From NCBI GenBank assembly GCA_946611835.1, contig CAMOEE010000003.1:1-33861 (forward strand): a stretch of DNA of 33,861 nt, given 5' to 3'. Shown here in pieces: positions 1-6,573 of the stretch. The stretch's first letter is position 1; every line of letters starts with the position of its first letter. Origin of the DNA: an uncultured Treponema sp. (lineage in GTDB: Bacteria > Spirochaetota > Spirochaetia > Treponematales > Treponemataceae). Position numbers and translations under genes: made by a program. The notes beneath the pieces are model-generated. The model was given only the letters and a program-made list of their open reading frames with translations. It searched no databases and had not been told where the DNA came from.

Positions 1-55
1 AACTCTGAACGATATTGAATGTAAAACTGTCTTTGTTATCGATAAATGCAATCAT
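1..55 (-). CDS. trpG: Anthranilate synthase component II (glutamine amidotransferase), N-terminal fragment
   Basis: The minus strand from base 55 to the window edge reads MIAFIDNKDSFTFNIVQS. This matches the conserved opening of TrpG/PabA glutamine amidotransferases (consensus like MILLIDNYDSFTYNLVQ). The start is supported by an AGGAGG ribosome-binding site at 62-68. The enzyme subunit releases ammonia from glutamine for the chorismate-using partner, here TrpE. It lies directly downstream of trpE on the same strand, about 160 bases away, as expected for a trpE-trpG operon. Only 18 codons are visible, so TrpG cannot be told from PabA by sequence; the trpE neighbour favours TrpG. Confidence 0.8.
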   Translation of the reverse strand, partial: MIAFIDNKDSFTFNIVQS

Positions 56-77
56 GATTTTTCCTCCTGTTTATTTT

Positions 78-190
78 GCGTTAGGGATTGCAGCACCTGC
101 GAAGCAGTACCAGAGCAGGCAAAGCCTGCGGCGGTATGGAGCGACAGCGAAAGTGCGAAAAGCCCGACCGCCACCCGTGGCGGGAACGCC
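78..190. repeat. GC-rich structured intergenic element between trpE and trpG
   Basis: This roughly 113-base stretch has no coding potential I trust and is built from nested short inverted repeats. GCGTT at 78-82 can pair with AACGC at 185-189. TACC (108-111) and GGTA (133-136) enclose GCAGGC (115-120) and GCCTGC (124-129). CCGCCAC (168-174) pairs with GTGGCGG (177-183). It is more GC-rich than the flanking coding sequence and is followed at once by a tandem heptamer array. It looks like a copy of a dispersed intergenic repeat, possibly a small non-autonomous element, but no second full copy is in the window. Confidence 0.5.
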
Positions 191-194
191 CAAT

Positions 195-229
195 TCCTAA
201 CTCCTAACTCCTAACTCCTAACTTCTAAC
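195..229. repeat. Five tandem heptamers TCCTAAC overlapping the trpE stop codon
   Basis: Bases 195-229 are five head-to-tail copies of TCCTAAC; the last copy has TTCTAAC. On the minus strand the unit reads GTTAGGA. The array crosses the trpE stop (218-220), so the repeat supplies the stop and the last few codons of trpE. A change in copy number would alter the trpE-trpG spacer and, within the last copies, the reading of the C-terminus. Confidence 0.9.
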
Positions 230-1696
230 TTCAAAAACTGACCTTAGTGCACCAAGCTTTTCGTTGGTCTCTTCCCATTCCCGGTCGGCATTTGAGTCGT
301 ACACGATTCCGCCGCCAGCCTGAAGGCTCCAGACCTTCCCCTGCTTGAGGGCACAGCGGATTGCGATACAGAAATCCAAATCTCCGTTCGACTGGATGTA
401 GCCGACAGCCCCCGCATAAAAGCGTCGCTTTGTCTTTTCAAGCCGGCTCAAAATCTGAATCGCGCTGATTTTTGGCGCGCCAGAAACCGTTCCTGCCGGG
501 AAGGCCGCCCGCAAAACCTGAATTGGCTTAAAGCCCGGGGCAACTTTTCCCTGAACATCGCTTACTATGTGCATTACATGACTGAATTTCTCGACTTCCA
601 TAAAGCGGGTAACTTCAACGCTTCCGTTGGCACAAACCCGCCCCAGGTCGTTTCGGGCAAGATCTACCAGCATAAGGTGCTCCGCCCTCTCCTTTCCGTC
701 GTTCAAAAGCTCAGTCTTCAGGGCCTCGTCTTCAGCATTGTTCTTTCCCCGGCGGCGGGTTCCTGCGATTGGCCTGATTGAAGCCACGCCCTCACGCACA
801 CGCACCAGACTTTCCGGGCTTGAGCCAATCAGCTGCATATCGCCGAAATCAATGTAGAAAAGATAGGGGCTTGGGTTTACTGCACGAAGTCTTCTATATA
901 TTTCCAGCGCTGAATTGTCACATTCAAGCTGGAGGCGGCGGCTTGGAACTGCCTGCAGAAGATTTCCCGCAATGATTTCCTTTTTGATTGCCTCGACTTT
1001 TTCCTTATATTCCCGCTCACTCTGCTCAAGGTTCGTGATTGTACGGACTTCGCAAGGCTCTTCGGGAGCTGAAAGGTAAGAAAAATCCATGTCATTAAGG
1101 CGTTTTTTCAAATCCGAGACAGCCTTATCCAAATCAATCTGATGCTCGTTATAGTTAATGGCAAAAATGTGAAGCTTTTCGGTAAAATGGTCGAAGACGA
1201 CATAAATGTGCCCCGTAACAAATTCGCTCTCAGGAATGTGCAGCTCGTCAGTCTGTGGAGCCATCATAATCGTGTCACAGCGGGCAGAAAATTCATAGCT
1301 CAGGTAGCCCAGTCCGCTCGTAGGAACAGGAATGGTATTTGCCCTTTCGCTTCCGTCTTCGTCATGAATAACGCTCATGTCATTCTGCCCGGCCACATAA
1401 AGAAGGGCATCAAGAATATCCGGCGTATGCAAAACCCGGCTTCCAGGTGCGATTGTCTCACCGCTGGTATTTTTTTCCTTGTAAGGCAGGCGGCGGCCGT
1501 CAATCAAAAAAGCCACACCTTCTTCGTCCTGAACGATGCGGAATGCCGGTTCCAGCAAAAGAATTGAATATCGTTCCCTGCCCCGGGCAAAACTTGCGCT
1601 TTCCAGAATTGCCGTTGCCCCGATTTTCCTCGCCAGACTAAAAGGCGTGTAACGGTCACAAGGCATTGAAAAATAAATAGAATCCGTTCGTGTCAT
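218..1696 (-). CDS. trpE: Anthranilate synthase component I
   Basis: The 492-residue protein converts chorismate plus ammonia to anthranilate, the first step of tryptophan synthesis, together with TrpG. The C-terminal two thirds is a chorismate-binding domain with LLQAVPSRR, PIAGTRRRG, DLARNDLGRV, FPAGTVSGAPK and a GGGIVYDS segment near the end. The N-terminus carries ILES followed by RERYSIL, resembling the LLES element that binds tryptophan in feedback-regulated TrpE enzymes. The ATG at 1696 was chosen because GGAGG lies five bases upstream; a TTG four codons earlier lies in frame but overlaps that site. trpG follows on the same strand. PabB is the main alternative; the LES motif and trpG context favour TrpE. 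Confidence 0.85.
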   Translation of the reverse strand: MTRTDSIYFSMPCDRYTPFSLARKIGATAILESASFARGRERYSILLLEPAFRIVQDEEGVAFLIDGRRLPYKEKNTSGETIAPGSRVLHTPDILDALLYVAGQNDMSVIHDEDGSERANTIPVPTSGLGYLSYEFSARCDTIMMAPQTDELHIPESEFVTGHIYVVFDHFTEKLHIFAINYNEHQIDLDKAVSDLKKRLNDMDFSYLSAPEEPCEVRTITNLEQSEREYKEKVEAIKKEIIAGNLLQAVPSRRLQLECDNSALEIYRRLRAVNPSPYLFYIDFGDMQLIGSSPESLVRVREGVASIRPIAGTRRRGKNNAEDEALKTELLNDGKERAEHLMLVDLARNDLGRVCANGSVEVTRFMEVEKFSHVMHIVSDVQGKVAPGFKPIQVLRAAFPAGTVSGAPKISAIQILSRLEKTKRRFYAGAVGYIQSNGDLDFCIAIRCALKQGKVWSLQAGGGIVYDSNADREWEETNEKLGALRSVFEVRS

Positions 1697-1709
1697 AAAA
1701 TCCTCCAAA

Positions 1710-1779
1710 GGGGGAAGTCTCCCCCTCGCTCCAAAGCGTTGCTTTTACGCTACCCCCTCTGCGGGAGTCCCCGCAACGC
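1710..1779 (-). promoter_or_regulatory. Hairpin-rich trpE leader
   Basis: The predicted trpE leader RNA (minus strand) contains two hairpins with the same GACT loop but different stems: GCGGG/CCCGC (1761-1774) and GGGGGA/TCCCCC (1710-1725). A third pairing, GCGTTGC with GCAACGC (1736-1742 with 1773-1779), overlaps the first hairpin and is partly exclusive with it. The last hairpin ends just before the GGAGG ribosome-binding site. No leader peptide with Trp codons is visible. It could be an attenuator, a dispersed repeat that landed here, or both. A short hairpin with the same loop, GGGA-GACT-TCCC, lies upstream of the transporter operon promoter near 5497. Confidence 0.45.
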
Positions 1780-1801
1780 CCCTGTGTTACTATCTAAAGA
1801 A

Positions 1802-1830
1802 ACAGTAACATGAAGTTATGTTACTGTCAA
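1802..1830 (-). promoter_or_regulatory. trpE promoter with overlapping operator-like palindrome
   Basis: On the minus strand a perfect TTGACA (plus bases 1825-1830) is followed after 17 bases by TACTGT (1802-1807), a weak -10. A perfect 10-bp inverted repeat, ACAGTAACAT and ATGTTACTGT (1802-1811 and 1818-1827) with a six-base spacer, covers the -10, the spacer and the edge of the -35. A further TGTTACT half-site begins at 1783. This is the classic geometry of a repressor operator, but the regulator is unknown and the site does not resemble the E. coli TrpR box. Confidence 0.5.
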
Positions 1831-2035
1831 TAGAAACAAAACGAAAAAATCATAGATTTTTCCGAGACTCGCCTAAAAACTTGTCTCACAAGTTTTTTCG
1901 CTTCGCGACCGGCTCCCTATGTCAACAGAAACAAACTGTAAGGTAGGCAAAAATCACAGATTTTTGTGAGACACGCTAAAAAGTCGTCTCACGACTTTTT
2001 CTGGCTTCGCCGTCGCTCCCTATGTCAATAGAAAC
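1826..2035. repeat. Two tandem copies of a roughly 100-bp structured repeat plus a partial third
   Basis: Copy A covers 1826-1920 and copy B 1921-2023; a third copy begins GTCAATAGAAAC at 2024 and stops. Each copy carries two hairpins. Hairpin 1 is AAAAATC/GATTTTT with loop ATA (1845-1861) or ACA (1949-1965). Hairpin 2 is AAAAACTTG/CAAGTTTTT (1875-1897) in A but AAAAAGTCG/CGACTTTTT (1978-2000) in B, with the loop TCTCA kept. Both copies end in GCTCCCTAT. The paired changes in hairpin 2 preserve base pairing, which suggests the structure matters. The array fills the space between the trpE promoter and the aroDE promoter. Confidence 0.8.
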
Positions 2036-2036
2036 A

Positions 2037-2066
2037 TTGATTTTCCTTACCCTGTTATTGTATTAT
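2037..2066 (+). promoter_or_regulatory. aroDE promoter, predicted leaderless
   Basis: TTGATT at 2037-2042 and TATTAT at 2061-2066 are separated by 18 bases. The -10 ends six bases before the aroDE ATG at 2073, so transcription should start at or within a base of the start codon. No Shine-Dalgarno sequence lies between them. Confidence 0.55.
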
Positions 2067-2072
2067 TGACTT

Positions 2073-3563
2073 ATGTCAAAACCACTGATTTGTCTTTGTC
2101 TTACGGCTCCGACTGTAAAACAGGACCTTACCCTTATCGAAAGATACCGAAAATACATTGACCTTTGTGAGCTTAGAGTCGATTTGCTTGACGATGATGA
2201 AAGGCTTATTATCCGGGATTTTCCTTCACAAGCTAATATTCCCTGTATCCTTACGATTCGACGTACCGTTGACGGAGGAAAATTTTCTGAAGGAGAAGCG
2301 GCCCGCTCAATGCTTTTTGCCCGAGCCCTTGCATTTGCCAGCGAGGATTCCAGCAAGAATTTCGCTTATGTAGATTTTGAGGAAGATTTCCACATTTCTT
2401 CCCTTGAAGATGCGGCCATGGCTTACGGCACTAAAATCATCCGTTCTTTCCATGACATGGAAAATCCTGTTCCAAGCATCGCAGAAAAACTCAAATCAAT
2501 GCATTCTTCCCACTTTGAGATTCCCAAAATCGCTTTCATGCCGCATTCACTCAAAGATGTCAGCGAGATGTACCGGGAAATGCAGCAATTCAAAGACTCA
2601 GACCAGATTGTCTGTGCCATGGGCGGGATTGGTCTTCCTTCAAGAATCCTTGCCGAAAAATTCCATTCTTATCTTAGCTACACTTCCCCGGCTGATCTGG
2701 AGCTCAGTCTTTCTGATATCGGCCAGATTGACCCCAAGACAATCGAAGAAGTCTACAATTTTCATGAAATTGACGAAGACACTGCGCTTTTCGGCATAAC
2801 AGGTTTCCCCCTCAAGTACACTTCAAGTCCAAACATGCAGAACGCCTTCCTCCGAAAAGAGAACATAAATGCGGTCTACATTCCCTTCAAAGCAGAAAAA
2901 GCAGGCGAAGCATTTGAATTTGCCGAAACACTCGACATCAAAGGCTTCTCTGTCACGATTCCCCACAAAGAGGACATAATCAAGCACCTTCAGAAAACCG
3001 ACAGAAAGGTCTCAGAAATCGGTGCCTGCAACACGGTCATCAACGAGAATGGGGTCTGGGCTGGTTACAACACAGACTGCACCGGCTTCGCAAAGGCTCT
3101 GCTCGAATTCACGGGCCTCAAAAACCTCAAAAAGAAAAAGGTCGCTATCATCGGTGCAGGTGGAGCTGCAAAGGCAATCGCCTACGCAATCAAAGAAATC
3201 GGCGGGAAAGCCTGTATCTTCAACAGAACTCTGCCAAAGGCGAAAATGCTCGCCGAAAAATTTGGCTTCGAGTACGCCTCTCTTGGATTTGAGTCAATCG
3301 AGATTCTCCGGGAATATTCACAAATCATCGTTCAGACCACATCAATGGGCATGGGAAGCACAGAAGAATCAAACGCCAATAACGACCCGATCTGGTTCTA
3401 CGACTTCTCCGGCGAAGAAATGCTCTACGATATCGTTTACAAACCGGCCGTCACACCGATTATGGCAAGGGCCGAAAAATCAGGCTGCAAGGTCGAGAAC
3501 GGGCTTACCATGCTCCAGTATCAGGGCGAAGAGCAATTCAGATTATTTAAAACGGCATTGTAG
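2073..3563 (+). CDS. aroDE: Bifunctional 3-dehydroquinate dehydratase (type I) / shikimate dehydrogenase
   Basis: The 496-residue protein joins two steps of the shikimate pathway. Residues 1 to about 225 form a type I dehydroquinase, with ELRVD, the catalytic His in SFHDM and the Schiff-base Lys in PKIAFMP. From about residue 237 a shikimate dehydrogenase begins: ITGFPLKYTSSP, catalytic Lys in VTIPHK, catalytic Asp in GYNTDCTGF, the NADP-binding GAGGAAK, and NGLTMLQYQGEEQF at the end. AroD-AroE fusions are known in plants and in some bacteria, including chlamydiae. No ribosome-binding site precedes the ATG; a -10-like element sits six bases upstream. rpiA follows after 24 bases. trpE, which uses the pathway product chorismate, diverges from the same intergenic region. 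Confidence 0.93.
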   Translation: MSKPLICLCLTAPTVKQDLTLIERYRKYIDLCELRVDLLDDDERLIIRDFPSQANIPCILTIRRTVDGGKFSEGEAARSMLFARALAFASEDSSKNFAYVDFEEDFHISSLEDAAMAYGTKIIRSFHDMENPVPSIAEKLKSMHSSHFEIPKIAFMPHSLKDVSEMYREMQQFKDSDQIVCAMGGIGLPSRILAEKFHSYLSYTSPADLELSLSDIGQIDPKTIEEVYNFHEIDEDTALFGITGFPLKYTSSPNMQNAFLRKENINAVYIPFKAEKAGEAFEFAETLDIKGFSVTIPHKEDIIKHLQKTDRKVSEIGACNTVINENGVWAGYNTDCTGFAKALLEFTGLKNLKKKKVAIIGAGGAAKAIAYAIKEIGGKACIFNRTLPKAKMLAEKFGFEYASLGFESIEILREYSQIIVQTTSMGMGSTEESNANNDPIWFYDFSGEEMLYDIVYKPAVTPIMARAEKSGCKVENGLTMLQYQGEEQFRLFKTAL

Positions 3564-3587
3564 ATAATGAATCATTAAGAGGAAAAT

Positions 3588-4307
3588 ATGGCACTTACAC
3601 AAAGCGAACAGAAAGTTTTGGCTGCAAAAACTGCGGTTGACACATTGATTGAGCAGAAAAAAATCTTCTCGGGCATGAAAATCGGCTTGGGAACAGGCAG
3701 CACGGCTCTTCCGGCAGTAAAAAGACTGGCTGAAAGAATCGCAGACGGCACATTGAGCGACATCAAGGCCGTAGTAACAAGCTTCCAGACAGAAAATTAC
3801 TGCAAGGACCTGGGAATTCCTGTCTACACACTCAACGACCGGGAGATTGCGGGTCAGCTCGACCTTGCCATTGACGGCGCAGACGAAATCACCCCTGAAA
3901 ATCACCTGATTAAGGGTGGCGGAGCGGCTCACCTTCTCGAAAAAATCGTTGAATACAACTCAAAGGAACTTGTGATTGTTGCCGACGAGTCAAAGGCAGT
4001 TCCTCACACAGGAACAAAATTCCCGCTCCCAGTCGAAATCGTTCCGGGCGCAAGAAAAGCTGTCGAAAAAAAGCTTAATGAACTCGGTGCAAGATGTATT
4101 TTGCGTGAGGGAGTGAGAAAATGCGGCCCGGTAATCACAGACAACGGAAATCAGATTCTGGACTGCACCTGGCTGGAGCCGGTAAATCCAGTCGAAATGG
4201 AAGAAAAAATCGATGCGATTACAGGTGTCGTTGAGGTAGGATTCTTCACGAAGATTCGACCGACAGCGTTTATCGCGCACGCAAACGGAAGCGTGGAAAT
4301 TCGATAA
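3588..4307 (+). CDS. rpiA: Ribose-5-phosphate isomerase A
   Basis: The 239-residue enzyme interconverts ribose 5-phosphate and ribulose 5-phosphate in the non-oxidative pentose phosphate pathway. It has the family signatures GLGTGSTA near residue 32, DGADEITPENHLIKGGGAAH in the middle (phosphate and catalytic region), VADESKAV, and FPLPVEIVP. Length is normal for RpiA. The ATG follows an AAGAGG ribosome-binding site. It lies 24 bases after aroDE and is probably co-transcribed; the two share erythrose- and pentose-phosphate metabolism only distantly. It ends in front of a long hairpin that probably terminates the unit. Confidence 0.95.
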   Translation: MALTQSEQKVLAAKTAVDTLIEQKKIFSGMKIGLGTGSTALPAVKRLAERIADGTLSDIKAVVTSFQTENYCKDLGIPVYTLNDREIAGQLDLAIDGADEITPENHLIKGGGAAHLLEKIVEYNSKELVIVADESKAVPHTGTKFPLPVEIVPGARKAVEKKLNELGARCILREGVRKCGPVITDNGNQILDCTWLEPVNPVEMEEKIDAITGVVEVGFFTKIRPTAFIAHANGSVEIR

Positions 4308-4322
4308 AACTTCTAAATATAA

Positions 4323-4455
4323 CTTTTTGAAGGGAGCTCCCAGCGAGAACACACCACTAGAATCCACGGTTGTGCGCTTTGGAAATTGGACTCGCTACGC
4401 TCGCCCGCACAAAGTGGATTCGTGGTGTAACCTCGCTTCCGCCCCCTTCAAAAAG
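4323..4455. repeat. Long imperfect hairpin between convergent rpiA and era
   Basis: The two ends are a 12-bp perfect inverted repeat, CTTTTTGAAGGG (4323-4334) and CCCTTCAAAAAG (4444-4455). Pairing continues inward: GCGAG/CTCGC (4343, 4432), ACACCAC/GTGGTGT (4351, 4422), GAATCCAC/GTGGATTC (4360, 4414) and TTGTGC/GCACAA (4370, 4407). That is 38 base pairs around a loop of about 31 bases. The convergent position suggests a bidirectional terminator, but the length is much more than a terminator needs and the U-tracts are poor. A mobile miniature element or a structured RNA is equally possible. The rest of the 195-base gap holds nothing recognisable. Confidence 0.75.
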
Positions 4456-4502
4456 CTCTTTCGGACCTTTAGCGAATGTCCCCGCTTCCGATCATTTCAT
4501 AG

Positions 4503-5438
4503 TTATTTCAACAGCTTATTGAGCGTTACATCTCTCTGGCGCCAGTTTTTGTCTACTTTAACTTGTAAGTCCAGGTCGATTTTGTAGTCGAAAATCTTTC
4601 TGAGGGCTTTGATGCTCTCGACTCGGATTGTCTTAATCATCTGGGCGCCTTTTCCTATTACGATTCCCTTCTGGCTTTCCTTTTCTACACACAAAAAGGC
4701 CCGGCACCACATTTTTGTGGGTGAGCGCATTTCCATATCGGCAATCTGAACATAAACGGCGTGAGGAACTTCCTGATCCAGGCGGTTGATTGCCTGCTCA
4801 CGGATAACCTCGGCAATTCTAAAATCAACTTCCTGGTCAGTGTAAAATTCCTCACTGTAAAGATGGGGGCCTTCTTTTGCCATGTCAAAGAGTGCCTTAA
4901 GAACCTCGTTGATTCCGACATCATTTTTTGCTGACATTTCGAGAATCCGGTTTTCGGGCACATTCGGAAGATTTGCCTTGATGAATTTTCGGACATGCTC
5001 CCTAAGTACATAGGGGCCGTCTATTTTGTTGATTGCGATTACAATTTTATCCTGATGACCTTCAAGAAGCTCGGTAATCAGCCGCTCTTCTTCGGCACAG
5101 TTTCGGCTTGAGTCGATTATGTAAAGAATCAAATCGCTCGAATCCAGCTGATCAGTTACGATGCCTCTCATTTTGAGGTTCATTTTCTTTTCGGAGTCGT
5201 GGTAGCCTGGTGTATCAACAAAAACGAGCTGGCCCAGGGATGTGTTCACGATTCCACGGATTGCGTTGCGTGTGGTCTGGGGCATTGCGCTTACGATTGA
5301 GACGGGCTCGCCAGCCGCCGTATTCAGGAATGTTGACTTTCCAGCAGAAGGACGCCCGATGATTGTGACAAGGGCAGTTTTAGGCCCCACAGGAGGCTGT
5401 ACAGATTCAGATTCAATTTCAGTGATTTGTTCTTCCAT
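4503..5438 (-). CDS. era: GTPase Era
   Basis: The 311-residue GTPase binds 16S rRNA and helps mature the 30S subunit. G motifs are present in order: GRPSAGKST (G1), DTPG (G3), NKID (G4) and SAK (G5). A C-terminal KH RNA-binding domain contains GIVIGKGAQMI. The ATG at 5438 (MEEQITEIES) was chosen over an upstream in-frame start at 5519, because family proteins begin close to the G1 motif and because a -10-like TAGAAT lies seven bases before this ATG. No ribosome-binding site is visible, so the mRNA may be leaderless. It converges on rpiA and diverges from the transporter operon. Confidence 0.93.
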   Translation of the reverse strand: MEEQITEIESESVQPPVGPKTALVTIIGRPSAGKSTFLNTAAGEPVSIVSAMPQTTRNAIRGIVNTSLGQLVFVDTPGYHDSEKKMNLKMRGIVTDQLDSSDLILYIIDSSRNCAEEERLITELLEGHQDKIVIAINKIDGPYVLREHVRKFIKANLPNVPENRILEMSAKNDVGINEVLKALFDMAKEGPHLYSEEFYTDQEVDFRIAEVIREQAINRLDQEVPHAVYVQIADMEMRSPTKMWCRAFLCVEKESQKGIVIGKGAQMIKTIRVESIKALRKIFDYKIDLDLQVKVDKNWRQRDVTLNKLLK

Positions 5439-5445
5439 AAGTCTG

Positions 5446-5474
5446 ATTCTAATAGAAAAAAATAATCTTTTAAA
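5446..5474 (-). promoter_or_regulatory. era promoter, predicted leaderless
   Basis: On the minus strand TAGAAT (plus 5446-5451) lies seven bases upstream of the era ATG. A weak -35, TTTAAA, sits 17 bases further upstream (5469-5474). No Shine-Dalgarno sequence separates the -10 from the ATG. Confidence 0.45.
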
Positions 5475-5511
5475 GGTGTCGGGGCCTTGCGGATAGGGAG
5501 ACTTCCCCCAC

Positions 5512-5540
5512 TTGCACAAATCCCACTTTCATACTAAATT
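5512..5540 (+). promoter_or_regulatory. Promoter of the binding protein-dependent transporter operon
   Basis: TTGCAC (5512-5517) and TAAATT (5535-5540) are 17 bases apart. The predicted start near 5547 gives a leader of about 25 bases with GGAGG at 5561-5565 before the ATG at 5572. A GGGA-GACT-TCCC hairpin near 5497-5508 sits just upstream of the -35. Confidence 0.5.
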
Positions 5541-5571
5541 ACTAGGTAAATTTAAAAAACGGAGGCTTTCC

Positions 5572-6573
5572 ATGAAAAAAACATTGTTCGTCGCGGCTGC
5601 CGCTGCCCTTCTTTCTTTTTCTTTCGCCGGCTGCTCAAAATCACCGACACAGGAACTTCGAGTCTACTCAATCATCCACGATGAGGAAACCGAAGCGCTC
5701 ACAAAACTTTTCACTGAAAAAACAGGAATTCCTGTAAGCTATCTTCGTGCCACAACAGGCGAGCTTGTGAACCGTGTCATCACCGAAAAAGATTCCCCGC
5801 AGGCAGATATTTTGCTCGGCGGAGCTTCAAGCTATCACATTCAGGCAGACAAAGAGGGTGCTCTCGAAGCCTATGCCTCTCCTCTCGCCAAAAATCTTCC
5901 GGCCTATGCCGTTGCCAGCGATAACACATGGACAGGTTTCTGTGTCCTCACCCTCGGAATCGGAGTCAATGAAAAACGATTTGCCGAAAAATTCCCTGGA
6001 ATCGAACTTCCAAAAACCTGGGAGGATTTGACAAACCCGGCCTTCAAAGGCGAAGTCGTCCTTAACAATCCTTCGGCATCCAGCACAGGCTATCTTTTTG
6101 TTCAGAACCAGCTTCAGCGTCTCGGAAAAGAAAAAGGATGGGAATATCTCCTTGAGCTGACAAAAAATGTCGGTCAGTTCCCGGATTCTGGCAGCGCCCC
6201 GGCAAAACTTCTTGGAACAGGCGAATATGCAATCGGTGTCTCTTACCTGCACGCCCTCGCAAAATACAACGCCCAGGGATTCAATGTCAAACCAATCGCC
6301 CCTCCAAAATCTGTCGGTGATGTTGACTGTATCTCAATTCTCAAGAACACAAAGAATCTTTCGGCCGCAAAAAAATTCGTTGATTTCATGCTTTCTGTCG
6401 AGGCTCAGGAACTTATGAGCAAATTCACTTTCACAACTCCTGTAAATCCTGAGGCAAAAGCTGTAAAAGGAAGCATTGCAATTGCCGACATCGATTTAAT
6501 CGACTATGATGTACAGAAAGCTTCTCGGGAAAAGACTGAAGTTCTGGATAAATGGGTAAAAAGCGTAAAATAA
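5572..6573 (+). CDS. ABC transporter substrate-binding lipoprotein (Fe3+/AfuA-like family 1)
   Basis: The 333-residue protein has a lipoprotein signal peptide: MKKT, a hydrophobic Ala/Leu core and the lipobox FAGC with Cys21. The mature part, beginning near LRVYSIIHDEET, is a type of periplasmic-binding protein related to FbpA/AfuA (ADILLGGASS, PKTWEDLTNPAFKGE, AKKFVDFMLS). These proteins deliver ferric iron, sugar phosphates or similar anions to a permease. The Tyr-Tyr pair that binds iron in FbpA is not visible; the matching region reads SYLHALAKY, so the ligand may not be ferric iron. The ATG at 5572 follows GGAGG; an in-frame start at 5512 would put 20 residues before the signal peptide. 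It overlaps the permease gene by 22 bases. Confidence 0.8.
   Translation: MKKTLFVAAAAALLSFSFAGCSKSPTQELRVYSIIHDEETEALTKLFTEKTGIPVSYLRATTGELVNRVITEKDSPQADILLGGASSYHIQADKEGALEAYASPLAKNLPAYAVASDNTWTGFCVLTLGIGVNEKRFAEKFPGIELPKTWEDLTNPAFKGEVVLNNPSASSTGYLFVQNQLQRLGKEKGWEYLLELTKNVGQFPDSGSAPAKLLGTGEYAIGVSYLHALAKYNAQGFNVKPIAPPKSVGDVDCISILKNTKNLSAAKKFVDFMLSVEAQELMSKFTFTTPVNPEAKAVKGSIAIADIDLIDYDVQKASREKTEVLDKWVKSVK

Noticed and set aside
78..190. Integron attC site, suggested by the GCGTTAGGG start
   Set aside because: The matching RYYYAAC core at the other end is missing, no integrase or cassette genes are nearby, and the position between trpE and trpG does not fit a cassette array.
15..200. 61-codon open frame on the plus strand at the left edge
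   Set aside because: It runs antisense through the trpG start and then through the GC-rich repeat; composition is that of the repeat.
1826..2035. CRISPR array
   Set aside because: Only two full units of unequal length with no unique spacers between identical repeats, and no cas genes in the window.
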